This document shows positions 12,774-23,616 of a stretch of DNA of 48,945 nt, piece after piece. Source of the stretch: Pezicula radicicola (Eukaryota > Ascomycota > Leotiomycetes > Helotiales > Dermateaceae); contig PDUO01000066.1 in assembly GCA_003008705.1 (NCBI GenBank), forward strand, positions 98,194 to 147,138, given 5' to 3'. Positions within the stretch are counted from its first letter, which is position 1; every line of letters begins with the position of its first letter. Position numbers and translations under genes: made by a program. A model generated the notes under the pieces. It did not search any database. It saw only the letters and a list, made by a program, of their open reading frames with translations, and had not been told where the DNA came from.

Positions 12774-13395
12774 TTAGACTAGGGCCGCGTGAAAGGTGAG
12801 AGTGCCTTGGACCTCGACCGGGGAGAGACGGAACTGCTCGCCGCGGATGTTCTCGGCGACGAAGCCGTCACTATCGACGGTTATCTGCCGGAGGTTCGGG
12901 TGGTTGTAGAGGTCACGAAGAGCGATACTATAGGAAGGGCCGATCGAGTCATCTAGCACAACAGGCTTCCAGCAGTCCTAAGTGTACCCATCGGCGCCGA
13001 CAGTAGCCAGCCCAGCCGGTCCCATGAACGTGGAGGCGGTAGCAACTCCTGTCCAGAAACCCGAGGAAACAGCTCCTGATGTAACCGCTGTCACGACCCC
13101 TGATGCCGCGCCTCCAGCTAGAGTGCCTCCCACCACCCCAGACACAGTCGCACCGCCAGTTACAGCTGAGCCCACGACGGCACCAACCATGCCAGAAGCA
13201 GTCGTTAGACCTGTTGCTGCCGTCGTTGCTCCGGCCACGGCGCCGCTTGCCATCGCCCCTCCGCTGCCCACGGCACCTGCGGATAGTTTTAGGAGGAGCG
13301 GCACTCCGGCATACCCACCTATACCTGCTGCTCCAACAGCAAGAGACAGAACCACTGCTGTAAGCAAACGCAGACAAGAAGCCGCTAGAAGATAA
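12774..13395 (-). pseudogene. Gly/Ala-rich hydrophobic fungal protein, broken by one TAG
   Basis: A single minus-strand frame runs from about 13395 to TAA at 12774-12776, with one internal TAG near 12980. It begins with a signal-like hydrophobic stretch (LLAASCLRLLTAVVLSLAVG), although no ATG is left in front. About 100 residues of Gly/Ala/Val/Ser/Thr-rich hydrophobic sequence follow. The end is a compact soluble domain with the phrases DCWKPVVLDDSIGPS, LRDLYNHPNLRQ, ENIRGEQFRLSPVEV and GTLTFHA. Frame and codon choice continue across the stop, so TGG to TAG (GYTWDCWKP) is likely. I recall similar uncharacterised proteins in ascomycetes with a glycine-rich membrane-like part and this C-terminal module. 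No function is known to me. Frames on the opposite strand (Pro/Ala/Thr-rich) are shadows. Confidence 0.6.
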
Positions 13396-13635
13396 CTAAA
13401 AGATCAACGTCGCAGACTTGACAATAAAACGGATGGGTCGGCCGGCCAGACGTTCGAGAGACGGGTAAGTCTGTACTATGTTAGTTATTGATCGCAATTT
13501 GATATAAGCAGCGTGACGTGCCGATCTATGAGATCAAATCTTTGTATTTGTTAACCGTAGTTTTAATAAGGCAGTGTCGCTTGCGGATAGACCAGATCAA
13601 ATCGCCGTACTAAGAGGTGTGAATGCGCGCACAAG

Positions 13636-13660
13636 ATAGAGAGAGAGAGAGAGAGAGATA
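13636..13660. repeat. GA microsatellite
   Basis: A run of about eleven GA units (AGATAGAGAGAGAGAGAGAG) between the 12.8-13.4 kb pseudogene and the MFS gene. Confidence 0.9.
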
Positions 13661-13774
13661 CGAGAAGACCTGCCTTTGGACTCTGGACGATGACCCCTTA
13701 CCTTCATGTCACTCACCAAATGTATGCAAGCACTGCATCGTGGAGGTTCCTGGTTGGTCGTCGCTATGTACGAC

Positions 13775-13834
13775 GCGACACCACATAACACTGCTCGACA
13801 CCACTTAACACCGCTCGGCACCACAACGCGACAT
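13775..13834. repeat. 20-bp tandem repeat, three copies
   Basis: Copies read CGACACCACATAACACTGCT, CGACACCACTTAACACCGCT and the more diverged CGGCACCACAACGCGACATG. The first two differ at two positions. The unit is not a multiple of three and I see no coding role. Confidence 0.8.
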
Positions 13835-14881
13835 GAAGAGAGTATAAGGTAAACGCAGGAGTTAAGGGCGAAAAGAAATCTATCACAGTCGTTCGTTCTG
13901 AGCGCCAGCCGCCAGCTAGAATAGATGAGACTGGCTTGGGTAACAGTTTAGGGCTCGGAAATGAATATATTCATCTTCATTTAACCCCTTTAAGTTCAAT
14001 TCATTATGACATTGAAAGTTTAAGAATTTTCATTGAACTTTTCATTTTCGCCGGAATAGGTTAATCCGCCCTGGACAAGGTTAGGCGTAAATATGACACT
14101 AGTGACAAAGGGTCCTTCTTGCTGTAGTGATCTCTTCTGCTATGTAAGGTGTTAGAAATATTAAGGTATCTAGCTTCTAGGATACACCTTACTATGCGAT
14201 GCTAAGATTTCTTTTAGCTAACCCCAGCCTTCAGAGTGGTAGGTTATAAAAGTAGAAATATAGGTATTTATCAGTACACGATAATTCCATCCAACGTTGA
14301 TTCATGTGTTTTTCTCTTTTCTTCCCCCCCCCCCGCCACCCCCAAAAGCTCTTTCCTCCCATTTCCCGCTTTTGCTCTTGTTTTTCACTTGTCCAAGCAA
14401 TTAATTCTCCATTAAATAAAGCACTACACTATAATTGAGCAAGCAAAAAGGAGTGCGCTCGACTAAACAAGCTGCGAGCAAGCATTGGATGATCGGGAGA
14501 TTAAATTTAGATTACCGGTAAATCGTAAAGGTACAGTATTATTATGCTGAAATTATAGTGTTATCAATAAAACGAGAATTACAAGAGCAACAGCTGTTGA
14601 AAACAGGCGTCTCTGATGCTACAGTACTAGTTATTTAACTCTGGACTAAAGGTATTTAGTGTACTTTGCTAACGGTTTCTAAGATACATGCAGTCTAATC
14701 TTTAGTTGATAGAAATGCTACTTGTAAAGTAAGCGCGACAGTACATTAGTATCTTCAACCTAAGTCTATAAATAATGGCTTTGAGCTATTACCTTAATAT
14801 TTCAGCATTTCTCAAGACTTTTAAAAACTTCATGGGGTTCAAAGGTTGTTGCTGTCTATTCAAAAATAGTTTATAGACTCA

Positions 14882-16686
14882 TTATTCTCCGAGCATCGAC
14901 CAAAAATGCCAGGTTGCCCACATTCTAATCCATCTGCCAAAGAAGTAGGCTGGGACGCCCAAGACACTTAAGACACCGCAGATGATAGCATAGATATTCA
15001 TAGCACTGTCGTACCCAAGCAGGGAAATCAGTAGGATCGTGGCGTAACTCGTTCCAAACGAGATGAAGCCGCGAAAGGCATAGATTAGCAATAGCAATGG
15101 ACCCGCCTTGCTCGGGAAGCTGTCAACAGCGTATATGATACCAACTAGATTAGTACCTAAAAAGGCGAAAACCACTACATGGTAAGGGGTAACCACGGCC
15201 ATCCAAGGCCATCTTTCTGGATGTGCGCCAGCCTGGCCGAATATAACACAAGATATGACCGCTGCTACAGTAGGAATGATCAATGGGATGAGATGGTATT
15301 CAGGCTAAATTAGAAGAAGATTAGCCACTGTTATAAGAAAGTAGATTGGTAAATCACCTCATAGAGCCCATTATTCCATTTCCTCAGGAGCTTTACGAGA
15401 AGATCGGAACTATATCCGAGCAAGGGAACCATGATAACGCAGTCCAGGATCTGTACAAGTTGTACGTATCCCAGCCACTCGGAATGGAAGGAGTAGGGCT
15501 TCCCCTGGAGAATCGTGGCAAAGGTCGAGACTTGATACACATAGACACTTAAGAATGCGCCGTTAAGTAGAACCATCCATAGAATAGTTGGCAGCACAAG
15601 GCCCTGTGCAGTCTCCTTGTAGAATGTGGTGGTGGCCTTCCAATCGGGCTTGAAGTGGAAGACTCGCAAGTCATGTCGCCATGTGCGAGGACTGTACTTT
15701 TCCGGCTGCAGAACACGGCTCTCCTGCGTCGTCACACGGATAAGTACCTCCCTTTTCCATTTGCTATCCAGATTGTCTTCGTCGTCCAGTTTGACACGTA
15801 CTGCCCCTTCTATATGTGTTCATTCAAACGTCAGTACTGCTCTGGGATCAACTCATTTTCGGGATATCACCTACCTTCCGCGTCACTTGGACGGTCATAC
15901 TTTGTCTCGACGACAAAAATGAAGGATAGGATCAAAGCAACCCCGCTAATGATTGTCATAATACCATACCACCATTGCAACCCCATTGATGGCACAATGT
16001 ACAAACATGGATGCGGTCCCGACCGTCTGGACTCCCACGAACCATGCGGCCCTGCTCCCCCGCTGGTGCAGGAAGTGGATTTCTTGTACAATCATGGGCG
16101 CGAGTGCCTCACTTTGTCCTGCCGCCATGCTAAAGAAATCGCGGCCGGCGATGTGGCTACTGAGCGAGGTGGCACAGGCGCACCATATGCCTGACGCAAC
16201 GAGAACGACCAAGGAGAACAAGAAGACCGGTCGCCGACCAACAGCCTCACACAATGGCATGGACAAAAGATTGCCAATGCCCATGAAGAGGTTGGGGAAA
16301 GTCAGGAGGTCTGTTGCGCGCTTCGCTTGCTCGGGAGGGTAATCCTTCAATACTGTTGGGAATACAGCACCCAGACCCGAAACACCAAGTACAGAGATGG
16401 CGGAGTATAATCCCACAAGTAGGATGATAAAGGTCTTCTGCCATGTTGGAAGATTGAGAGGGTCTGCAACGTTCATTAGTCCAGCATCGACTCGTCAATT
16501 CCAGCCGTAATATGACTTGCCTTTGGGGTCCGGGCTAGGAGTTGGAATCAAGACCACGGCGTTCTCATTGAATGGCTTAACTGTGCCGTGCGCGTGGTGG
16601 CTGGGTAATTCATCAAATTAGGCCCTTTCAACGGACTCGATTATATCGACCTGGGGAACCAGGTCTTTGGGGTCGGCATTCGCCAT
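14882..16686 (-). pseudogene. MFS transporter, DHA1-type, broken by two stops and a frameshift
   Basis: Exons run 16686-15875, 15809-15358 and 15304-14882, with GT-AG introns of 65 and 53 bp. Together they make about 562 codons with one extra base, a normal size for a 12-span fungal DHA1 proton antiporter of the plasma membrane. The start MANADPKDLV and the cytoplasmic phrase VVLIPTPSPDP precede span 1 (TFIILLVGLYSAISVLG). A loop 2-3 motif is visible as SMPLCEAVGRRPV. Later landmarks are GTASMFV, ETKYDRP, the central loop LDDEDNLDSKWKRE and YEPEYHL after the second intron. Breaks are a TAA after codon 22 and a TGA near codon 63, both before the first span, and a one-base shift near 15985-16005 just before QWWYGIMTIISG. 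The substrate cannot be told. It is head-to-head with the Zn2Cys6 gene, a common arrangement for a transporter and its regulator. Confidence 0.85.
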
Positions 16687-17149
16687 GTTGATGAGTTAAT
16701 GGGTATTGGAACCATGATTTTCCCGTCCGATGGATAGGAGACTTCAGTTGAAGGAGCAGAGTCGCAAGTGTCATACTCCCAGAGTATCAAAGTTGGTCCT
16801 TGACTTTTGTATCCCAGTTCGAGGCCGTATCCCAGGCTTTCAGCAGTCCTCATCACCCAATAGGGAAGCCGAACCGTACCAAAAGCTAAGCGATGGTGGA
16901 GGGTGAGGGAGTGGCAACTCCCCGCGTCGTCCTCGGAACCCCCCCCTTTCCCCATATATTGAACAAGCAAGATATAAAACTCCAGATTCCGAGCCTTGTG
17001 GAACCCGTCAGGGCCCTCCTTTCTTCGGTATCTCTAATAATTCCGCGGCATTTCTAAACAATAGCAGCAGATGCAGCAAAATCTGTGATCTAGCCAGTGT
17101 CATGTCTTCTCCCACGCCGCTCGACTTAGGCACAGACTCGGCAGCCTAA
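16687..17149. promoter_or_regulatory. Shared upstream region of the MFS and Zn2Cys6 genes
   Basis: 463 bp separate the two start codons, which point away from each other. TATA-like phrases occur at about 16953-16958 and 16971-16977 (GATATAAAAC). Head-to-head spacing suggests a bidirectional promoter; no binding site is proven. No open gene lies in it. Confidence 0.45.
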
Positions 17150-19655
17150 ATGCCCACAAAACCCAAGCGAAGGAGCCTAAACTTTGCCTGCAACCTCTGT
17201 CGGAGTCGCAAGACACGATGTGATGAGCAGAAGCCATCATGTCACGCATGCCTGTTAGCCGGCATCCCTTGCATCACTACGGATCGACGCCATCCCGGCG
17301 TGCAGGTTCAGCGTCGGGAAGCTGGACAGAGTGCAGACTCGGATGCATCAGGGCCAGTGTCTGATCTTGGACTTAGTCCACAGACTGGAGGATTAGATGT
17401 CGTTCAGAGCTACGTGTCACTCACCGCTTCAGACTCATCACTGTCGAAGCAAAGGGGTGAGAGGAGACCAAGTACCTCTTGTCTATTACCGGCAATGTTA
17501 CCTCAGGTATTGCTGGAATACGACCAGGTTCTGTCTCCGCAGGAACGGTGAGAAGATCTAAAGGCACCGAAATTGTTATGGATAGAGGCACCGTCCTCGC
17601 AGAAGTGGATTCCACCGACAGAGCGACTAAATCTTCGGGGCGATTAGCTATACTCCAGCAAAGTACCGGCAGCAGCACTCCGGAAATCCTCACTGACTAG
17701 CTTAATGTAGCATTTTGCCGACTAGGCTTGCGACAGAATTTCGGGTCAACTATTAACACAAGCAGAGATACACGCTTCTCAGGCATTCCTTCAACCTTGT
17801 ATCTAGCACCGCCTCCATTGCCGAACCTCGAAATATACCAGCAATTGGTTGACCAGTATTTTGAAAGGGTAAACTCCGTCTACCCAGTCTACGAGCACTC
17901 CAAAATCTCCCGGAATTTAAGGGCAGCCCAAACGCATAGCCCCGCTGATTTTGCCAGTACTTGGGGTTTGCCTGCGCTGCTGCAGCTTTATCTGGTTCTC
18001 TCTCTAAGCGCCCTGAACTAGGACGACCGGGAGTGGCGTGAGTACTCGCGAGGGAATTTGAGCTTCTGCAAGACTCTTCTTGGGCACATAATCGGCTGGA
18101 CAAGCATAGAAGTTGTACAAGTCGTATTTCTTCTATCACTCAGTCTGAAGTGAGTCTGAAGTGTGCTGACGATATTGCCTCCTCATGGTCTCTCCTCAGT
18201 GTCTGTGTTTCCATGGCTACGTCTCTGGGCCTTAATAAGCGGGCAGCCTCAGGCGCTCGAATTCCCCATAGAGCGGGTTCTGGGGATGAGGATGAGCTAA
18301 AGCGAACATGGTGGAGTATATATTGCTTTCGAGCTAGGCCGCTCTTCGTCCATCATTGATGAAGACTGTCACCAGCTCGAGCCCGAAAGCAGTACACGTC
18401 CTGGATTTGGGCCGAATGGTTCCCCATCGAACTTCTTCGGCATTCTTGTGGGTTTAGCAAGACTCTTGGGCGAGATTGGGAGAAGATGTATACAAACCGG
18501 GAACACCGAAGAGGTGACAGCGAACGAGGGAATTGACAATGTTATCGCGGTGAAGGTGAGGACGACGGGTGAGACCTGCTTGCTGCTAATGAAATCGGCC
18601 GACAATCTCCCCGAAGAACTCAGGTAAGTGAACATCCATTGGTTACTTCTCGATCACTGACTGGTATTTTAGGCCGACTTCTGACTTGATATACGACTCT
18701 CGAGTTTTTCCGTTTGCCTCGTTCATTTCAATGCAGTACAACAACGCGTGAGCATTCGCTAACACATCCAGCACTCGTAGTTCCCTGGGCTGACGCTTAT
18801 AGTCTCATCATGTTGCTCTAACCCTTGTTGATCAGTGAAAGCGCCATCCTGCAGGCTATTGATGCCGTCGCCAAGGATGAGCCGTGGGACTACTTCATAC
18901 GCAATGGTCACTCCCTAGTTGCCAATGCAGCCCGGCGGTTGGTGAAGCTATTGATTGAGGGCGCGGAGTCGAGAGTGATTTCTTTTCTACCTAATCTTGT
19001 TACACCACTTCATGCCCTCTATATCCTAGCTGTGCACTTAATCAGACATCCCCGGTCGAGAATGGCAAGAAATAATTTTGACGTAAGTTTTCTGCATCCA
19101 CTTGCCTTGAAACTATGTCCGAGTACCCGCATCCTTACGGCTGAATATGTATCTTCGATCCAAGTAAAACCGACAGATCTCACCTAGTTCATGCAGAATG
19201 CTGCCGACTTTGCAAAAGAACACTATCGGCGGCTGAGTGACGACGGAAAGTTAGATATTCTAGCGAACAAGCTCGAGACTTTGGTGTTAAATACGATAGA
19301 GTTGTTATTTCCTTCCCTTCATTCTACAATAGTCTCCACCTTTAGCGCACTGTAAGAATCGACTGTTCCTCCGCAGGCAAGGCTGCTAACAGCGGCAGGG
19401 GAACTACACCCAATACCCGCGCATAACGACAGAAACGGAGATAGGGTAGCTACTCTGATCAACTCCCAGGATGGCCTAGGATACGGTGAGATAACCCAAG
19501 AAGACCTGGATAGTCTTCTCAGGGCCGCATCGTCCTCATTTGATAACGGACTTTCGCAAACTTTGACAGATGAGATTTGTTGGGACTGGGCAGGTTTCAC
19601 TCAGCTGTTCACTGGACCTTTCGATCATACCGTGTTGGATGAAGTGCAAGTGTAG
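17150..19655 (+). pseudogene. Zn2Cys6 transcription factor, broken at several places
   Basis: A nuclear regulator of the Gal4 class. Residues 14-41 carry the binuclear zinc cluster, CNLCRSRKTRCDEQKPSCHAC followed by LLAGIPC, with all six Cys in CX2CX6CX6CX2CX6C spacing. The middle homology region follows, with PPPLPNLEIYQQLVDQYFER, VNSVYPVYEHS, DDREWREYSRGNL, SSWSLLSVCVSMA and the RTWWSIY box. The C-terminus ends DEVQV. An intron at 17457-17506 (GTGAGA...CAG) would join the zinc cluster to the next frame; others lie at about 18623-18671, 18748-18802 and 19083-19189. Breaks are TAG at 17698-17700, TAG at 18019-18021, an 11-bp tandem duplication at 18142-18163, a small deletion with shift near 18330 and TAA at 18819-18821. 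Zinc residues are intact, so a short DNA-binding fragment of up to 103 residues could still be made. It probably once controlled the adjacent transporter. Confidence 0.88.
18142..18163 (+). repeat. 11-bp perfect tandem duplication inside the Zn2Cys6 gene
   Basis: AGTCTGAAGTG occurs twice in a row. With one copy the frame reads LSLSLKCADDIASSWSLL, as in the family. With two copies the frame moves by +2 and meets TGA at once. This is therefore a disabling duplication in an otherwise readable exon. Confidence 0.9.
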
Positions 19656-20213
19656 TTGATACTCGTAATCAGATATCTAACTACGAGCAAACGCCTCTAT
19701 CTTGGATGCCATGTCTCAATGTATAGGCCTTATCTAGTTCGAATTGTGTATAAGGTGTTGCCATCGGTATGGATCCATGTATTAATATACCCTCGTCCTA
19801 AGCTGCGACGACACAATGAGTCAAAGCCCCGCGTTGTGGATTTATCTAAATATACAGGAACAGAGCCTGCCACTTCATTGCCGTGTGTACACGTAACACT
19901 TCCTAAAACACTTGTAACACATTATCCTAGGTTGTTAACATCAACCGAATAAGAGAAAGAGTACATTTACATTTTAAGGAACTAATCGTCAACATTTTAA
20001 CAGTTCAGTGCCCTCCTTTATACGTATAGCCTGGATGTTCTGGCACCCTCCAATCTCCCCCCTTCCCCCCACCCAAAAAAAGTCCTCCGAAATACTAGTG
20101 CAGTAGTATAGCTTTAGTGAATAATATTAGCGTGATCATTCTTACTTAGGGTTAGTTGAGGCCAAGGAACATACAAGATTTATTGATATCCACATCAAGA
20201 TTCTCTCGAATCA
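19656..20213. other. Intergenic stretch between two converging genes
   Basis: The Zn2Cys6 gene ends at its left edge and the PhyH gene at its right. A C-rich/A-rich run lies at about 20055-20080. A 98-codon frame at 19656-19952 has no recognisable similarity. Terminators are likely here but no defined signal is seen. Confidence 0.4.
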
Positions 20214-21358
20214 CTAGATGGTTTGAAAGTACGGAATGCCCGTCAGCTCGAATCCCCTTTTCCCCAACTGAACCGGCTGCCTAGGTGTCCTGTGATTGTA
20301 TGGACAAGGTTTACCATTGCGGTTCACAGGAAGTCCACCAACGTGCATTGCATTCGGTCAGTGCGTGGTGCTCTGCGTGCTATCCAGCGCAGCCTTCTTG
20401 CGCACCAGATCTTCCTGCGTGGCGTCCGCGACCGGCATGTAGCACGTGTAGACGCAGAAGCGTGGTTGGTCACCGGTTGGACTGAGATTATAGTGCGGTA
20501 CGCGACTATCCTAGAGCAAAAGGTTGCCGGGCTCCGCGTTCGCTTTCACCTACTCGTACCCTTTATTTCTCAGCCAGGCCATGCCCTCGTCCGTGAAGCC
20601 ATACCATTCCTTTGTCCAGGCCTAGATCGGGTTGGGCTCATTCTTGAACTGTTCATGGAACTCGGTGCTCAGCAGGTGAGCCCCCTTGCAGACAATCAAC
20701 CCGCCGTCATTGTCGCTATTCTGCAAGATGTTGACCAGACCTTGTAAGCAGCGGAATCTGGGTTTCTCCGGGTCCTGGTCTTGGTGCGGCCACGGCTTGT
20801 TGGGTGGGAGATCAGTGCGATTTGGGAAGGCTATGTTCATGCCGTCGAAGGACACGAGAAGGTCCCTTGTGTCGTACACACGCTCGAACGCCTCAATGAC
20901 ACCAGGTTCCTGGCGGATTGCCCATGTGAAACTTTCATGCGCAATGCCTCCGCCCAGAACCATACCTTTCTCATTGATGACTAGCATGTTCTCTTCTTTA
21001 ATAGTTGATGGATCATCTCGCTTAAAGCCTAGGCCCCTAGCACTGGCTTTGGTTAACTTAACAGTCACCGAGCTGAAAGGTGTCGTAGGGAGGAAACTTA
21101 CAAGGTCTCAAGATAGGACATCATCTCGTCTGCGTACTCCTCTGCCCTGTCACAAGGGATGGCATTCTTCACAACACAATAGCCGTCTTGGACAAGGCCA
21201 TCTCTCCAGTCCCCATAGATGCGATCTTCCTAAGCAAAAACTATATTGGGACCTGCTGGCTTTGCAGCTAAAGGTGTGCGAGGCGTTTTCAGAGCTGCTT
21301 TCGTTATGACTTCCGGGCGTACAGACGTCTGGGTGATGGAGACTGCGGTGGCTGCCAT
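20214..21358 (-). pseudogene. Phytanoyl-CoA dioxygenase-like enzyme with five in-frame stops
   Basis: A Fe(II)/2-oxoglutarate oxygenase of the PhyH family. Exon 1 is 21358-21102; a GT-AG intron spans 21101-21037; exon 2 is 21036-20214. Start MAATAVSITQTSV; the domain opens at YGDWRDGLVQDGYCVV. Later landmarks are LGFKRDDPSTIKEEN, GIAHESFTWAIRQEPG and LVSFDGMN. The iron-binding HxD is visible in PWPHQDQDP and the distal His in SRVPHYNLSPTGD; Arg in QPRF probably contacts 2-oxoglutarate. The frame never shifts. It is interrupted only by TAG at 21230-21232, 20622-20624, 20550-20552 and 20511-20513 and by TGA at 20358-20360. At the last four the flanks (NPI*AWTKEWYG, GYE*VKANAEPG, LLL*DSRVPH, TH*PNAMHVGGLP) point to lost Trp codons. 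All metal ligands are kept. The substrate is unknown. It is head-to-head with the CocE hydrolase gene. Confidence 0.88.
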
Positions 21359-21851
21359 ATTTCTGGATTCAATGGAGTCTTTTAGGTAGTTTGAGTGGAT
21401 GTTTCTGTCGAACGATGTTGTGCAGCGTAGATGGGTGCTTTGTATGATAGCTTAACAGTCAAAGCACTCTAACCAAGTTTCGTGGTTTCTCTTATACTCG
21501 GTGAGGTACGTTAAAGGAAGGATTCTATCATCATGTTTCGAGACTCGGCTCGGAAACAGGGGCCATTCGCTAAACAAAAAAGGGGTTGGAATCGGCTCGG
21601 AATCATGCCTTAGGGTCTTCCTTCTAGAAGTTACCCCGGGATCTACCTACAGGAGGCTGGCTTTCTTCATCTGGAGACGGCGAGAAGCTGCTGATGTAAA
21701 TAGCACTCCCCAGTTTCCCTACTTGACCTATCTTACTTGCACCGAGGAAGCAAACAATAAATATATCTACCGCGTAGACCACCATTCTTTCAAGCCCCCA
21801 ACAAATCATTCTCCAACACCTGGCATAGACTCAAGCTTTGTGACCTGTACC
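21359..21851. promoter_or_regulatory. Shared upstream region of the PhyH and CocE genes
   Basis: 493 bp separate the two divergent start codons. A TATA-like AATAAATATATC lies about 85 bp before the CocE start, and TATAAGAG on the other strand about 130 bp before the PhyH start. A frame that runs into CocE from 21501 is probably leader, since the protein family starts near MPTIEVDTP. Confidence 0.45.
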
Positions 21852-23616
21852 ATGCCGACCATCGAGGTTGATACCCCAGTCGAGCCCATCAATCCTCCCG
21901 AGAATAGCAAAGGAGGTTATGTCGGGCTGAATCCGCACGCTGAGGTTCTACCTGCAGGATGGAAGAGTCCTCATCCCGACACGCGACCAATCCCATCCGA
22001 TATTTTAGTCGAGCATAATGTTGCCATTAAGATGCGTGACGGTGTGACGCTGTACGCGGACATCTTGCGTCCGACAAACATCACCGACAAAGTCCCAGCC
22101 ATAATATGCTGGTCGCCTTTCGGCAAGAAATTCAGTGGCGTTATGTCACTCGGATTGATAACGCCATGAAACCTCGGTATCCCAGCAGAGACACTGTCAG
22201 GTCTTGAGAAATTCGAAGCCCCTGACCCGGCGGACTGGGTTCCCCACAGCTATGCGATTGTCAACGTCGACTCGCGTGGTGCGGGAGACAGTGAGGGTGT
22301 GATAGTAATCGGGGGCCCTAGAAGCGGAAGATAGGTATGACACTATCGAAGCCGTTGCCAAGTTGCTGTAGTGTAATGGAGCGGTAGGGCTCGCCGGGAA
22401 TTCCCATCTGGCCATCGTACAGTGGTTCATAGCAGCCCTGCGGCCGCCAAGCCTAAAGGCAATCGCGCCTTGGGAGGGATGCGGCGACTTGTACCGCGAG
22501 CAGTTTTCCCAGGGCGGAATCTACGCAGGCGATATGTTCGATAACCTCATTGTCAAGCATATACTCTATGGCCGGCGGGGAGTCGAGAGTTTTCGAGAGA
22601 TGTTCAAGAAGCACCCTCTTACAAACGCGTGGTAGAATAACAAGAGACTAGATATGGAGAAGATCAGCCTCCCACCCTACATCACTGGCACTTGGGCGAG
22701 TACGATGCACGGCATGGGCGCCATTCGTGGCTGGCTCGAAGTCACCACGAGTGAGAAATGGCTACGCTGGCATCCTTGGCAGGAGTGGTTTGACCTTTAG
22801 GGGGATCCGCAAGCAAAAGAGGAGCTTATGATATTCTTCGACCGATATCTAAAGGGCATTGATAATGGTTGGGAGAAGATACTATACGTACGGATGGTAG
22901 TTCTGTGGTTTAGTAACAAGGATCCCTAATCCTTTGAAAATATCGTTGAAGATGACTTCCCTATGGCTCGAACGGAGTATAGGAAGATGTTTTTGTCGCC
23001 GAACAGCAGGCTTACGCTAGATAAAGCTCCTGAGACAGAAACCATTGCCATCTATAACTCGGAGGAAGCCGATAACGTTGGATTTACCTACACCTTCAAG
23101 GAGACAACTTGCATTGTGGGATTGCCGAAAGCTGTCTTGTATATATCCTGTGAAGACCACGACGACATGGATATCTACGTATTCATTGAGAAGCTCGGCA
23201 AAGACAGCAGGCCTATGAAGAACTTGAATATCCCATGGAAAGGAGTCCCCGTTAAGTTGTTCGATGACTTCAAACCCAAGCAGCAGACAGAAGTTGTATT
23301 GTACAAGGGTCCACTCGGTATCCTGCGAGCTTCTCATCGGGCTATCGACGAGTCAAGAAGCATGCATCCACATTGGCCATTCCATCCCCACGAGAAGGAG
23401 GAAAAGATCCCTCCTAGCAATATAGTTAGGTTAGATATTGGTATATGGGCCATGGGAATCGAGTATGAGGCGGGCGAAAGCCTCCGAGTACTGGTTAGTG
23501 GGCGTAGTTTTGCCGTCAGTAACTTCGGAACCCTGGACCATTTGAAGAATAAGGGTCGACATCGATTACATTTGGGTGGCGATTATCAAAGTCATGTCAT
23601 TTTACCTTTTGTATAG
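21852..23616 (+). pseudogene. CocE/NonD (X-Pro dipeptidyl-peptidase S15-like) hydrolase, broken
   Basis: An intronless alpha/beta hydrolase of about 587 residues. It starts MPTIEVDTPVEPINPP. The S15 domain opens with VAIKMRDGVTLYADILRP and PAIICWSPFGKK. The strand-turn SYAIVNVDSRGAGDSEG follows. The nucleophile elbow GLAGNSHLAIVQWF contains the likely catalytic Ser (GNSHLA). IAPWEGCGDLYRE and a C-terminal jelly-roll (RLDIGIWAMGIEYEAGESL) complete it, ending HVILPFV. Breaks are TGA at 22167-22169 (TP*NLGIP), a one-base gain in the G5C3 run at 22311-22318, and TAG at 22369-22371, 22633-22635 and 22798-22800, then TAA at 22927-22929. Several stops replace a likely Trp. Such enzymes cleave esters or amides; the substrate is unknown. 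It sits head-to-head with the dioxygenase gene, suggesting joint regulation. Confidence 0.85.

Larger units (their letters stand above)
13396..14881. other. Intergenic stretch with simple repeats
   Basis: It contains a (GA)n run at about 13636-13660, a 20-bp tandem repeat at 13775-13834 and a C-run at about 14325-14337. From 14400 onward it is AT-leaning without open frames. No gene is supported. Confidence 0.5.

Noticed and set aside
12949..13395. Several overlapping frames on both strands, including Pro/Ala/Thr-rich and Arg/Gly/Ser-rich ones
   Set aside because: GC-rich repetitive codons of the minus-strand Gly/Ala-rich protein leave all other frames open. Only that frame continues sensibly across the TAG.
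15655..16194. Plus-strand open frame of 179 codons
   Set aside because: Antisense shadow of the MFS gene, with no motifs of its own.
20686..21309. Plus-strand open frame of 207 codons
   Set aside because: It lies antisense to the dioxygenase gene, whose minus-strand frame carries clear PhyH motifs.
21501..21851. In-frame upstream extension of the CocE-like hydrolase
   Set aside because: The sequence before MPTIEVDTP lacks family similarity and looks like leader or promoter.
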